A stretch of DNA of 64,000 nt from Bacillota bacterium (GCA_021784595.1 JAJYHT010000072.1:38829-102828), one strand, 5' to 3'; counted from the first letter of the stretch, positions 1 through 7,321 are shown. Numbers and translations are program-made. Notes: a model not told the origin generated them from the sequence alone.

Positions 1-70
1 AATTCACGTCGCTCCACCGCAGGCCGAGGATTTCGCCTTGCCGGAGGCCTGTTAGAATCGCGAGCTCCGT
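1..70 (-). pseudogene. Tyrosine recombinase fragment at the window edge
   Basis: The first 70 bases read on the minus strand give LTGLRQGEILGLRWSDV, the conserved box around the first catalytic arginine of phage and transposon tyrosine integrases. The frame has a TGA at 98-100 and no start between there and the motif, whereas integrases normally carry about 170 residues before this box. The visible part is therefore N-terminally truncated or frameshifted, unless the N-terminal part is encoded elsewhere. The rest lies left of the window. It overlaps the end of the 52-300 gene on the same strand. An integrase remnant here fits an integrated element reaching to the tRNA-like site near 4450. The family call is fairly firm; the pseudogene status is inference. 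Confidence 0.6.
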
Positions 71-300
71 TTGCCCATGGGGATGGGAACTGGAGACTCA
101 TCCGACGTCCCTTCGAGAACCCACCTCCTTTTGTCAATCTTTTGCCAGTCTGATTCTTTTACCGCAGCCATAACAGCCAACAGAGCGCACCGTTCAGTGC
201 CCTTTTTGACAAACAAACGGTCGAGCACTCCTACGACCACTGGCCTGCCGAATTGGTCTAGGCTAATATAATCCGCCGCGAGAATGTATTGTGGCTGCAT
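52..300 (-). CDS. Small hypothetical protein of the accessory segment
   Basis: An 82-residue protein of unknown function. The start is well supported: an AGGAGG Shine-Dalgarno lies a few bases upstream of the ATG on the minus strand. The composition is that of a normal soluble protein (alternating hydrophobics in the first 35 residues, then charged), with no signal peptide, membrane segment or motif I recognise. It lies 43 bases downstream of the 344-712 gene on the same strand, and its 3' end overlaps the recombinase fragment in another frame. It is probably a cargo or accessory gene of an integrated element. No function is proposed. Confidence 0.5.
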   Translation of the reverse strand: MQPQYILAADYISLDQFGRPVVVGVLDRLFVKKGTERCALLAVMAAVKESDWQKIDKRRWVLEGTSDESPVPIPMGKRSSRF

Positions 301-343
301 GGGTTGTCCTCCTGTAATTTTTTAGGTAACGGCTTCCCTCTTG

Positions 344-712
344 TCAATAAGCCGCCCATCCTCCGTCTTGCAACCCCACCATTTCGCCACTCGCCGCATC
401 GAGCTGAAACTCAAAACGACGACGACCACCCGACGCAAAGAGCGCCGGCTTTTTGGACAGCTCGACCACCACACGGTAAATCGGCACCGAAACCGTGCCC
501 ATCGCCATCGGCACCAACTCTATCGTGGGGCAGACCCATGCCCCGTAGGCGGTGTCGGGACGCGATTGCGTTGCGATCGCATATGCTTCATCAATGGCCC
601 GCTTGCGTGCGCCTTCCCATTCGTGGCTTAAACGCTGCGGCATAGAACGGCGTCGGGTACGGTATGAGTTCCCAGACGTGGTCATTAGTTTCACAATGCA
701 TCCGGAGATCAA
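344..712 (-). CDS. Hypothetical basic protein, upstream partner of the 52-300 gene
   Basis: Up to 122 residues, unrecognised. The longest frame begins with TTG at 712. An ATG at 685 would give a 113-residue product beginning MTTSGNSYRTRRR. Neither start has a strong Shine-Dalgarno. The N-terminal third is arginine-rich; the rest looks like a compact alpha/beta protein (for example PIYRVVVELSKK). It is followed by the 52-300 gene on the same strand. If the TTG is used, its start overlaps the divergent regulator at 696 by 17 bases. It could be a small phage or plasmid protein. Confidence 0.4.
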   Translation of the reverse strand: MISGCIVKLMTTSGNSYRTRRRSMPQRLSHEWEGARKRAIDEAYAIATQSRPDTAYGAWVCPTIELVPMAMGTVSVPIYRVVVELSKKPALFASGGRRRFEFQLDAASGEMVGLQDGGWAAY

Positions 713-1049
713 TAAACCCTATTTTGAGATTGCTCTCAAGGACCCGTGTGGTCCCAATATTACCGAAACGAGGTGTACAGGATGCAACACACAGGAATTG
801 TCATTTGGTTCCGCGGTCCGCCAAGCACGGGAAAAGCAAGGATGGACACAAGAACGCCTAGCCGAGGCGATGGGCTGCGCCGATCGCACGGTGCGCCGGA
901 TTGAGGGAGGGGACCAAGGCGTCGAGTTGCGGGAGGTCCAACTGTTTGCCCGTGTGCTCGGCGATCCCCGCATCTTGAAAGTGGCCATTGCGGCCATCCG
1001 GCAACATACCCAAGAAGACCCAGGGGCCATGGCGGGAGGGTGGCAGTGA
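696..1049 (+). CDS. XRE-family helix-turn-helix regulator
   Basis: A DNA-binding regulator. Residues about 37-75 (FGSAVRQAREKQGWTQERLA, then AEAMGCADRTVRRIEGG) are a classic Cro/C1-type helix-turn-helix. The preceding segment holds three closely spaced cysteines (CGPN...CTGC) that could bind a metal. The open frame extends further 5', but I prefer the ATG at 696 because the upstream residues are not protein-like and lie over the 344-712 gene; no good Shine-Dalgarno settles it. The stop overlaps the GTG of the next gene (GTGA), so the two are probably translationally coupled. Such regulators are typical of prophages and integrative elements. Confidence 0.6.
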   Translation: MHPEINKPYFEIALKDPCGPNITETRCTGCNTQELSFGSAVRQAREKQGWTQERLAEAMGCADRTVRRIEGGDQGVELREVQLFARVLGDPRILKVAIAAIRQHTQEDPGAMAGGWQ

Positions 1050-1444
1050 ATCCCATGCGCAAGAAAGACGACAGCCTCGTCCGCCCGGCTTACCCGGCAA
1101 CCATCCGGGTGCTCTCAATTAAAGACGCCGCCCAGGTGCTAGGTGTCTCGACGAGCACGCTCTGGGAATGGGCTCGAATCTATCCGGACTTCCCGGTTGC
1201 TGCACTGAGTGGCAAGACTTTTCGCATCCGCGAGGATCTCTTGTTAGATTGGGTCGGAAGCCGGGTCGGAAAAGAGCCGCTACAGCTGAGTGAGGGTGTG
1301 ACCACCCGTGAGCGCCGCCATCGCCGGGAGCGTTCTACTGAGCATCCCGGCGAATATGCCGAAACCCGGGCTCGGCAAATGCAGGCCGCAGCCAATCAAC
1401 CATTAAACCGCGATCGACTGAAAGGGGAGATGCCCAATGCTTAA
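1046..1444 (+). CDS. Excisionase/MerR-like helix-turn-helix protein
   Basis: A small DNA-binding protein of about 132 residues. The segment LSIKDAAQVLGVSTSTLWEW followed by a basic FRIREDLLLDWV stretch matches the winged-helix domain shared by excisionases and MerR-type proteins. The rest is a charged, Arg/Glu-rich tail. I place the start at GTG 1046, which overlaps the previous stop and has GGGAGGG six bases upstream; GTG 1040 and ATG 1055 are alternatives. Co-translation with an XRE regulator, close to a recombinase remnant, suggests a directionality or lysogeny-type control module. That role is inference. Confidence 0.55.
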   Translation: MNPMRKKDDSLVRPAYPATIRVLSIKDAAQVLGVSTSTLWEWARIYPDFPVAALSGKTFRIREDLLLDWVGSRVGKEPLQLSEGVTTRERRHRRERSTEHPGEYAETRARQMQAAANQPLNRDRLKGEMPNA

Positions 1445-1534
1445 TCCCGCATATCAGGACACTAACCCGGCTTGGGTTGTAACTGGTTTTGTCCGGTTAC
1501 GGGACTGCCTCGACGCGCCGCTCGGGGGGAATGA

Positions 1535-1861
1535 GATAGCACACCACAGGCCACGAGAAATAATGCACCCAATGAAACTCTACGACTCGCCGCTGATGGT
1601 CACGATATCTGGCTCTTATCAACAGGTAGCCCTGGTGCGGGTTTAATGCCAAAGTTGCTCTGGATGAGTCAAAATAATGGGCAGACATGGCGTCTTGTTG
1701 CTTCCGGCGATTTGCCTACAATTAAGGCTCCCTTTACTATACCCCAAGGCTATCCTACTGGGGTAGTCGCCTTAGCTTCGGGACAATTGATCCTATCGCT
1801 GCTCGAGGCAATAACCCAACGGTGGCAATCAAATATACGGCGCAACCATTGGGTCAACTGA
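1535..1861 (+). pseudogene. Fragment of an Asp-box (BNR/sialidase-like) repeat protein
   Basis: Between stops, this frame encodes LRLAADGHDIWLLSTGSPG, then WMSQNNGQTWRLVASGDLP. SQNNGQTW fits the Asp-box consensus S-x-D-x-G-x-T-W (with N for D) that caps beta-propeller blades in sialidase-like secreted proteins. The frame has no credible start and breaks near 1815. Plausible continuations appear in other frames (for example IYGATIGSTDQIVVFWQRF around 1833-1890), which suggests frameshift decay. No signal peptide region is left. I see it as the remnant of a once larger secreted protein inside the accessory segment. Confidence 0.45.
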
Positions 1862-2103
1862 TCAAATTGTCGTGTTTTGGCAGCGCTTTCCACGCTCTTT
1901 GGTGCCGATACGCTTGTATGTCAGTCTACAGGATGCTTAGCAGCTGCCGAACTCGGGGGAGCTAGTCATGGCCACACGCAAGATCCGAGCCCACGAGCCC
2001 CGCCACAAAAACCACACCCCCAAATAGAGTTTCTACCTCGCCTTAACATAACGATAGAGCGCTTCATTCGGTTACCCATTCACAACCCGGCAGGAGAAAG
2101 CGC
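1862..2103. other. Non-coding or decayed stretch
   Basis: No convincing complete gene. The distal part of the Asp-box relic may run through the first 70 bases in a shifted frame. A 19-codon ORF at 1967 (MATRKIRAHEPRHKNHTPK) is preceded by GGGGGAG, but there is nothing else to support it. Otherwise I see no recognisable structure. Confidence 0.3.
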
Positions 2104-2127
2104 CGGAGGCCCCAAGGAGGGCCTCCG
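2104..2127 (-). terminator. Hairpin after the DUF1906 remnant
   Basis: A perfect 9-bp inverted repeat CGGAGGCCC / GGGCCTCCG with the six-base loop CAAGGA. On the minus strand it lies 10 bases beyond the stop of the DUF1906 frame and is followed by a pyrimidine-rich run (CGCTTTCTCCTG). It is probably that gene's original terminator. Confidence 0.5.
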
Positions 2128-2136
2128 TTCACAGAA

Positions 2137-2598
2137 TCACACCGTAAATCCTCCAAACGCCCCACTACTCTGGTCTAAATCGACTCCGACTCCACATATG
2201 GTCGTTGATCCTCCTTGTTTGAGGTTCCAACTCGTATACGTGTCACTCCCGGGCCACGAGGTCGCACCAGCGAGCCATGTAAATTGTGCAAGTCCGGCCG
2301 ACTTGATTGCAGAGCATATGGCACCATCGCCATATACACCTACTGCATAATCAGGAGCTCCGAAGTTCGCCATCATATACGCGATCTCATGGTTGACCGC
2401 TTGGAAATAGGTCTTGATAGCATCTGAGGCCTCCGAGGCCGTAGCGCCAAAATCCACTTCAAAGTAGATCGCGCTATCCCCTGGTTGTCCAACATCCATC
2501 GCCTGAAACACAGCGGATCTGGCGTCCGATTGCCCTTGCGCTGACGTGAAATACCCGATGTAGGTTGGGTCAGTTTCAAAGACCACACCAATACGCAA
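2137..2598 (-). pseudogene. DUF1906 (Rv2525c-like glycoside-hydrolase-like) protein, N-terminally truncated
   Basis: 153 residues matching the second part of the DUF1906 TIM-barrel-like domain: LRIGVVFETDPTYIGYFT, AIYFEVDFGA (the acidic residue expected at the active-site strand), YAVGVYGDG, FTWLAGATSW and VGVDLDQ at the end. Full members begin 40-60 residues earlier with a GFD-type strand and usually a signal peptide. Here the frame is closed upstream by a TAA about 30 bases before the TTG at 2598, and there is no Shine-Dalgarno. I infer a truncated gene. Family members are secreted proteins thought to act on cell wall or glycans, and are common in actinobacterial and Firmicute phages. The retained downstream hairpin supports a once-functional gene. 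Confidence 0.6.
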
Positions 2599-2770
2599 CC
2601 CCGCATTGGCGATATGGCATATTTATTTTTTGGCGGGGCGGTGACGCTACGTTTTAACGACTCCGCTCAGAGTCACTCAACACGAAGTCGGATCGAGCGG
2701 TCATATCCTCACGTTGACGGGTAGATAGCCCTCGTTCTACAATGGCAGCATAGGAAGGATGCGATTGGTC

Positions 2771-2986
2771 ATGCCGAATCAATATAAACCGGGGACCACC
2801 AGCCTCTTGGTCCGCCTCCCCCAAACACTCAAGGACCGGCTCTACGCTGCCGCCGACCGGATGACGGACGCCTACGGTGTAAAGGCCTCGGCCCAGGACA
2901 TCGTCCGCCGCGCGATCGAAGAGGCTTGCGAGCGCATCGAACAGGAAACCGCCCGGTTTACCCAGGAAATAAAACATAAATATTGA
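2771..2986 (+). CDS. Ribbon-helix-helix (CopG/Arc-like) regulator
   Basis: About 71 residues. TTSLLVRLPQTLKDRLYAAA has the beta-strand-then-helix pattern of ribbon-helix-helix DNA-binding proteins, and VKASAQDIVRRAIEEACERI forms the second helix that makes the dimer. Starts at ATG 2759, TTG 2765 and ATG 2771 are all possible. AGGAAGG at 2752-2758 abuts the first, so the later two have better spacing. Its stop codon overlaps the -35 box of the next promoter, whose spacer holds a palindrome. RHH proteins commonly bind short inverted repeats, so control of the downstream protease gene is a reasonable but untested inference. Confidence 0.6.
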   Translation: MPNQYKPGTTSLLVRLPQTLKDRLYAAADRMTDAYGVKASAQDIVRRAIEEACERIEQETARFTQEIKHKY

Positions 2987-3011
2987 CAGGTAGATATATA
3001 CCTAGTACACT
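2983..3011 (+). promoter_or_regulatory. Sigma-A-type promoter for the zinc-ribbon protease
   Basis: TTGACA (2983-2988), a 17-base spacer and TACACT (3006-3011): a near-consensus housekeeping promoter. It starts inside the stop codon of the RHH gene and points at the 3077 gene, about 65 bases downstream. Confidence 0.75.
2988..3003. promoter_or_regulatory. Candidate operator palindrome inside the promoter spacer
   Basis: AGGTA-GATATA-TACCT: five-base inverted arms with a six-base A/T centre, lying between the -35 and -10 boxes. Binding here would block RNA polymerase. The adjacent RHH protein is the natural candidate, but this rests only on position and symmetry. Confidence 0.45.
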
Positions 3012-3076
3012 AGAGGCGACGGTGAGGATGCAGCGCATGCCAAAAGGTTAACGTAAGGTCAAAAGGAGGAATTCCT

Positions 3077-4210
3077 GTGCAAGTGTGTCCAAATTGCCAT
3101 CACAAGAATCCACATGGTGCCACCGTGTGTGAGCGATGCCAGTACCTTCTCACGGGTCCTCCTCCGTTCAAATCCGGGAGCGCGGCCCCTTCGGCACGGC
3201 AGCGTGCGGGACCCGATTCCCCTACCCGGCGCACCCGCCCCCCGGGGCCCACAAGGCCAAGGCACCGGGCGCTCAAGGCGGCCATTATCGGCGGCGCTGC
3301 GCTGGCTATCCTCGTGCCGGCGGCCTATGGCATTGGGTATTTGGGGGCTTATAGCCAATTAGGCCATGCGTTGCATCAGATCGATCCCAATGCTCTCATT
3401 ACGCATAACGGAGTGCAACCAGTCACCGTCACCAAAACCCGGACGATCATCAAAAAAGTGGTGGTTTCCACGCCGTCTAAAACACGTAGCCCGTCAGCTG
3501 ACCCGACGCCGTCTGCGTTGCCGTCGCCATCTCCTACCTCGCCGTCATCCCCGTCGCTTCCCTCGTCATCCTCGCCCAGCCCGTCCAGAGAAGTCTTCTC
3601 TGCCGCCCAATGGCAGGCCTTGATCGGGCTTGCGGAAGACAGTGTGGTGCGCATTACTACGTATACGAACGTTCTGGCAACGGCCGAAGTGGCGGGATCG
3701 GGATTCTTCGCGGACGGGTATCTGATCACTTGTAATCACGTCATCGATAACGCTCATTATGTGATTGATGTATGGCTCCATGGCGGATCGGGCCCTTACC
3801 ATGCGCATGTCGTTGTGACGGATCCTGCAGCTGACCTTGCCGTTCTGCAACTCGACAACGCGTATGATCCTGGAAACCTCCCATTGGGCAATATGAGCAA
3901 CCAGCTAGACGGTGAGCCAGTAGCAGTATTAGGGCACCCGGGCGGTGCAAGCCTCTATCTCACCCCTGGCACACTCACCCACCGCAGCGCCACGATTACC
4001 GTCGAGAACTATGGAACCCTATCGCCGATGCTGACAATGAACCTCGCGGCCATTGGCGGTGATTCAGGAGGTCCGGTATTTGACACGCAGGGGCATGTGA
4101 TCGGCGTGTTGGAAGATGGGACCGTGGGGGTGGCCGCCAATGGCGGTGCGGTGCCGGTCTCTACTCTTCAACAGTTCTTACAAATGGCTGGCCTCGCCTC
4201 CGCCAACTAG
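3077..4210 (+). CDS. Zinc-ribbon, membrane-anchored trypsin-like serine protease
   Basis: 377 residues, GTG start with AAAGGAGG well placed upstream. Residues 1-25 are a zinc ribbon (CPNCHHKNPHGATVCERC). A basic stretch and one membrane helix follow (about 70-97, AAIIGGAALAILVPAAYGIG), then a long Pro/Ser/Thr linker (about 135-175) and a chymotrypsin-fold domain to the end. The triad is visible: His in LITCNHVID, Asp in DPAADLAVLQL and Ser in GGDSGGPVFD. No PDZ domain follows, unlike classical HtrA/DegP. The topology should put the zinc ribbon in the cytoplasm and the protease outside. Substrate unknown; envelope quality control or processing of secreted proteins is plausible. It sits behind a strong promoter with a candidate RHH operator. 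Confidence 0.8.
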   Translation: MQVCPNCHHKNPHGATVCERCQYLLTGPPPFKSGSAAPSARQRAGPDSPTRRTRPPGPTRPRHRALKAAIIGGAALAILVPAAYGIGYLGAYSQLGHALHQIDPNALITHNGVQPVTVTKTRTIIKKVVVSTPSKTRSPSADPTPSALPSPSPTSPSSPSLPSSSSPSPSREVFSAAQWQALIGLAEDSVVRITTYTNVLATAEVAGSGFFADGYLITCNHVIDNAHYVIDVWLHGGSGPYHAHVVVTDPAADLAVLQLDNAYDPGNLPLGNMSNQLDGEPVAVLGHPGGASLYLTPGTLTHRSATITVENYGTLSPMLTMNLAAIGGDSGGPVFDTQGHVIGVLEDGTVGVAANGGAVPVSTLQQFLQMAGLASAN

Positions 4211-4433
4211 CCAACTGATCTAATGACCTGCTGCCGGATTTCATGTTGGAGTGACACGCAGCGCGTCAATACATAGTGACCGCTAATGTGGCCATTTTGT
4301 GGCCGTATTGTTCCGGAATATAGCCGATTGTCGCCGGATTTGCACGGACCATAAAATAAAACACCGCCTAATCACGCCATTTTTTGACCGTCACATAAGG
4401 CTTTCCAGACCTAACACACGGATTTGTATCAGT
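4211..4433. other. Gene-free junction region
   Basis: No gene. It contains phased short repeats (listed separately) and A/T-rich sequence leading up to the tRNA-like 3' end at 4434, as expected for the flank of a site-specific integration. Confidence 0.35.
4287..4304. repeat. Helically phased direct repeat TGTGGCC
   Basis: TGTGGCC occurs at 4287-4293 and 4298-4304, 11 bases apart, which is about one DNA turn. Related GCC-containing words continue to 4335. Such phased repeats can be arm-type integrase or excisionase sites. This is speculative, but the position 130 bases from a tRNA-like att candidate makes it worth noting. Confidence 0.3.
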
Positions 4434-4466
4434 AGGTTGCGGGTTCGAGTCCCATCGCCAGTTCCA
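4434..4466 (+). other. tRNA 3'-end-like sequence, candidate attachment site
   Basis: The sequence has a T-loop (GGGTTCGAGTCCC), a seven-base acceptor-like segment CGCCAGT and a terminal TTCCA, exactly as the 3' end of a CCA-encoding tRNA gene. There is no matching 5' half, D-arm or anticodon arm upstream, and the T-stem is imperfect (GCGGG against CCCAT). Integrating elements commonly leave such duplicated tRNA ends as attL or attR. I read it as the right boundary of the accessory segment. Confidence 0.45.
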
Positions 4467-4630
4467 TAAAATTTCAAGCCCCGCAGGCGATTGCTGGTGC
4501 TTTTTGCACCGTTCTTGCAGTGTCTTATCAACCCATGGATGACCCACATTTTTTATGGACGCGTACGCTTGGAGCGTGCGACTCCAAGATTGGACTGTCC
4601 ACTCGCAATTAACTGTAAATATTGGTTTGT

Positions 4631-5110
4631 CTAACTGCCTGGGGTTAGTTGGAAGACTTGATTGGCAAACGTGTCGAGCAAATCGCCCTTGACGGTTTGA
4701 TCAACATGGATAGTAGTGCGATTAATGTCGTCAATAGTCACCTGCATCGGGTACGAGGTATTAGAAAATAATCCTGGTTCACTAATAGCACCAGAAAACT
4801 GTATGGTATGGAGACTTTGGCGGTTCATCATTTTTAGTTTCCCGGTCAATAGGGATCCACTTTGGCTAATATAAATGGTGGCGTAGACAGGGCTCATGTC
4901 GGTATTTCCGATTTCAATAGTTTCCCGTGGAACAATAAGGTTATTGGCGACAGGTTGCCAAACTTCGCCGCTTTTCAAGGGAATGGGAGCTCCAACCGAG
5001 GCGGCCGGTTGAGGGGCGGAGTTGGCCACGGGCGTGTTAGAATTCATACCGCAACCCGTTGCAGTGAGGATGCCAATCACAGCAATCCAGGAAAACTGGC
5101 GAAATTTCAT
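4631..5110 (-). CDS. Putative lipoprotein of unknown function
   Basis: 159 residues with a lipoprotein signal: a basic N-terminus, a hydrophobic stretch (FSWIAVIGILTATGCG) and a lipobox ending at Cys20. The mature part has a short Pro/Ala linker followed by a beta-rich domain (about 50-155; SGEVWQPVANNLIVPRETIE, GSLLTGKLKMMNR) of no family I can name. A GGGGGG-type Shine-Dalgarno precedes the ATG. It stands alone, oriented away from the tRNA cluster. Expected to be anchored on the outer face of the membrane; no function proposed. Confidence 0.65.
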   Translation of the reverse strand: MKFRQFSWIAVIGILTATGCGMNSNTPVANSAPQPAASVGAPIPLKSGEVWQPVANNLIVPRETIEIGNTDMSPVYATIYISQSGSLLTGKLKMMNRQSLHTIQFSGAISEPGLFSNTSYPMQVTIDDINRTTIHVDQTVKGDLLDTFANQVFQLTPGS

Positions 5111-5403
5111 CGGACTAACACCCCCCCTTTGGTAAAAAGTCCACTAAGCATTATCCCGCTCCCATTATTGAAGATCAAGACACTGAAGAACCACCTCTTA
5201 GAGGCTACTCCCGGTTCACGGATTCAAAACCATAATTGGTAGAAATGCCCAGCCATGTATCCTCATATGACAAATTTTCTCTCATGTACAATAAATGTCT
5301 CTAAGACAGATGTTTTGAGTGAGACCAGGTGAACCATCGCAAAGTCAAGAGGATTTAACCCGCAAAACTTGTTAAAGCCAGGATCACGGGCAGTTTTGAT
5401 GGG
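5111..5403. other. Gene-free spacer between the lipoprotein gene and the tRNA promoter
   Basis: No protein-coding frame with a ribosome site on either strand. The lipoprotein promoter on the minus strand should lie here, but I cannot fix a convincing -35/-10 pair. Confidence 0.3.
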
Positions 5404-5433
5404 TTGACAGCGGACCCTGACAGCATATAAAAT
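5404..5433 (+). promoter_or_regulatory. Promoter of the tRNA cluster
   Basis: TTGACA at 5404-5409. TATAAA at 5426-5431 gives a 16-base spacer, and TAAAAT at 5428-5433 gives 18. Transcription would begin about 60 bases before tRNA-Tyr, leaving a short leader to be processed. Confidence 0.65.
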
Positions 5434-5499
5434 AGCAAGGCGATGAATCGCATACGGCGCTGTTGCGAAATTGAAGACAACGCAGTAGACATCGTGTAC

Positions 5500-5585
5500 G
5501 GATGGGTGCCCGAGTGGCTAAAGGGGGCGGTCTGTAAAACCGCTGGCTAGCGCCTACGTTGGTTCGAATCCAACCCCATCCACCA
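5500..5585 (+). tRNA. tRNA-Tyr (GTA)
   Basis: An 86-base class II tRNA. Acceptor stem GGATGGG/CCCATCC, A discriminator and encoded CCA. The anticodon stem GCGGT/ACCGC carries the loop CTGTAAA, anticodon GTA. It has the long variable arm typical of bacterial tRNA-Tyr and the T-loop TTCGAAT. First of three tRNAs in one transcript. Confidence 0.95.
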
Positions 5586-5592
5586 TCCACAT

Positions 5593-5669
<77 letters not shown>

Positions 5670-5673
5670 ATTT

Positions 5674-5749
<76 letters not shown>

Positions 5750-5764
5750 TTTTTTTGTAAACTT

Positions 5765-6130
5765 TTATGGAGCACGAACTAAATAGATGAACACCAATAC
5801 ACCTACGGTCACCAATGCTAGACCCATCACTATAGGTAGCTTGGAACGGGACAAGGGCTGCTGACGTTCTAGTCGGTGGAGATTTCGATGGTAGTGGAGC
5901 GATGCAAACGCGATGACCATGACGCCGCCGGCCACTAAAAACAGTCCTAAAAGACCTTCGTGATAAGGCTGGTGGGTTGCAATATGCAAGAACAAATCGA
6001 ATTTGGAAACAACAAATCCGAAAGCCATCAAAGCAATGCCGGTTCGGAGCCACGACAGGAAGGTTCGCTCGTTGGCCAACACCGTGCGGGGGTCGGGCGT
6101 GTATTGTCCGATGTTGATTCCTCCTCCCAA
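5765..6130 (-). CDS. DUF202 (YidH-type) small membrane protein
   Basis: About 122 residues. The DUF202 signature DPRTVLANERTFLSWLRTG is near the N-terminus, followed by three hydrophobic segments (IALMAFGFVVSKFDLFL, GLLGLFLVAGGVMVIAF, LPIVMGLALVTVGVLVFIYLV). I choose the TTG at 6130 (AAAGGG five to six bases upstream). A longer frame back to ATG 6205 would overlap the divergent methyltransferase and adds non-conserved residues. It converges on the tRNA-Thr 3' end. The family has no settled biochemical role. Confidence 0.75.
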   Translation of the reverse strand: MGGGINIGQYTPDPRTVLANERTFLSWLRTGIALMAFGFVVSKFDLFLHIATHQPYHEGLLGLFLVAGGVMVIAFASLHYHRNLHRLERQQPLSRSKLPIVMGLALVTVGVLVFIYLVRAP

Positions 6131-7027
6131 ATCGTTTCCCTTTCGCCGGATGGCACCCACATTGCAAAGATCTATCATGGATCTGCCCATGAGCAGTGTG
6201 ACCATTTAGAGTCTCATTATGCTCCTCAACAAATTAGTCTCATTTACTGGGATCCTCCATTCTTTACAGGCCGTCAACACGAAGCGGAGCAAGGAGCGTT
6301 TTCTGATGCGTGGCCGGATTTGTCCACCTACCTGGACTGGATCCGAAACCACATCGAGCGTTGGCGTTCCCTTTTGACCGATGACGGATTTCTGGTGGTG
6401 CACTGCGACTGGCACGCGGGGCATTATATAAAGGTGATTGGGGATATGGTGATGGGTTGGGACAATTTTCGCAACGAAATTGTCTGGCACTATACTGGCC
6501 GTCGGCAACCAGCCCGCCTGAGAGTAAATGCCAAGCACGACACCTTGTTTGTTTGGGCTAAAACTGATGCAGCCACGTTTTTTCCAATATTTGATCCATA
6601 TGACCGTGACGGCTATGTGAATATGAAAAAACAACCGGTGCACATAGACGAAGACGGCCGCGAATGGATCTGGGGACATCGCGGCAAAGGACAGTCGCAT
6701 GCTTATCGCATTTATATAGATGAGGCCGTATCACGGGGCAAAGCCATTGACACGGTATGGGATATTCCGATTATTAATACCACAGCCAAGGAACGGGTAG
6801 GATATCCTACGCAAAAGCCAGTGCAGTTATTATCTAGACTCATAAATCTCTGCACGGAGCCCAACGATTGGATATGGGATCCCATGGCAGGTTCGGGTAC
6901 TACGTTGGTCGCCGCAATAACTGAGGGCCGGAACGTGTTTGGTGGCGACAACAACCCTCAAGCACTGAGCCTCATGCAGCAACGCTTGAATGATCTGAGT
7001 GCGAGCCATCGCCAATTGACCTTTTAA
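6104..7027 (+). CDS. DNA methyltransferase (N6-adenine/N4-cytosine type, beta-class order)
   Basis: About 307 residues. Catalytic motif IV appears as WDPPFF near the N-terminus (about residue 50), and the AdoMet-binding motif I as DPMAGSGTT near the C-terminus, after the typical GYPTQKPVQLLSRLI segment. This IV-before-I order is the beta class. The middle part (about 120-225) would hold target recognition. The family transfers a methyl group from AdoMet to an exocyclic amino group of adenine or cytosine. The frame is open to 5960, but that part is antisense to DUF202. I place the start at TTG 6104 (GGGGGTCGGG upstream), with moderate doubt, overlapping the divergent gene start by 27 bases. 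No restriction endonuclease is adjacent, so it looks solitary. Confidence 0.8.
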   Translation: MSDVDSSSQIVSLSPDGTHIAKIYHGSAHEQCDHLESHYAPQQISLIYWDPPFFTGRQHEAEQGAFSDAWPDLSTYLDWIRNHIERWRSLLTDDGFLVVHCDWHAGHYIKVIGDMVMGWDNFRNEIVWHYTGRRQPARLRVNAKHDTLFVWAKTDAATFFPIFDPYDRDGYVNMKKQPVHIDEDGREWIWGHRGKGQSHAYRIYIDEAVSRGKAIDTVWDIPIINTTAKERVGYPTQKPVQLLSRLINLCTEPNDWIWDPMAGSGTTLVAAITEGRNVFGGDNNPQALSLMQQRLNDLSASHRQLTF

Positions 7028-7089
7028 TTTAAAAACTTCGGTTCACCGTATAGGATGGCTGTCCTTTAGGCAAGCTGTCTTGTGCTCAA

Positions 7090-7116
7090 AGTCTCCTATT
7101 TTTGGAGGCTTTTTTT
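7090..7116 (+). terminator. Rho-independent terminator after the methyltransferase
   Basis: Stem AGTCTCC/GGAGGCT (one G-T pair), loop TATTTTT, followed by seven T residues. Confidence 0.8.
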
Positions 7117-7219
7117 GGTTTGCCCCGGTTAAATTTTAGGTGATTGTGAGGCGATTGCATGGTGGCGTGATGGGACCAATGTGTCCGCTTTCGGAGAAGA
7201 ATCTGCAATGACCTGATGA

Positions 7220-7250
7220 TTGACATTTTGAAGTGAACGGCACCTGTATA
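7220..7250 (+). promoter_or_regulatory. Possible promoter of the oxidase operon
   Basis: A perfect TTGACA (7220-7225) with TGTATA (7245-7250), but a 19-base spacer, longer than ideal. It lies about 70 bases before the PepSY gene, in the gap that follows the methyltransferase terminator. Confidence 0.35.
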
Positions 7251-7321
7251 AGTCCGCCTGATTCGGTAAATACCAGTAATCGCGAGCGTTATGGATGAAC
7301 GCATGATACGGAGGCTACATT

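Noticed and set aside
1877..2350. 157-codon plus-strand frame
   Set aside because: Pro/His/Ser-rich random-looking translation, no ribosome site, runs antisense through the better-supported DUF1906 relic.
2654..2977. 107-codon minus-strand frame
   Set aside because: It is the antisense shadow of the RHH gene, without a ribosome site, and its composition mirrors the plus-strand codons.
5960..6103. N-terminal extension of the methyltransferase frame
   Set aside because: It is antisense to the conserved DUF202 coding sequence and shows no methyltransferase-like residues.
7086..7304. 72-codon minus-strand frame after the methyltransferase
   Set aside because: No ribosome site, very basic random composition, and it overlaps the terminator.
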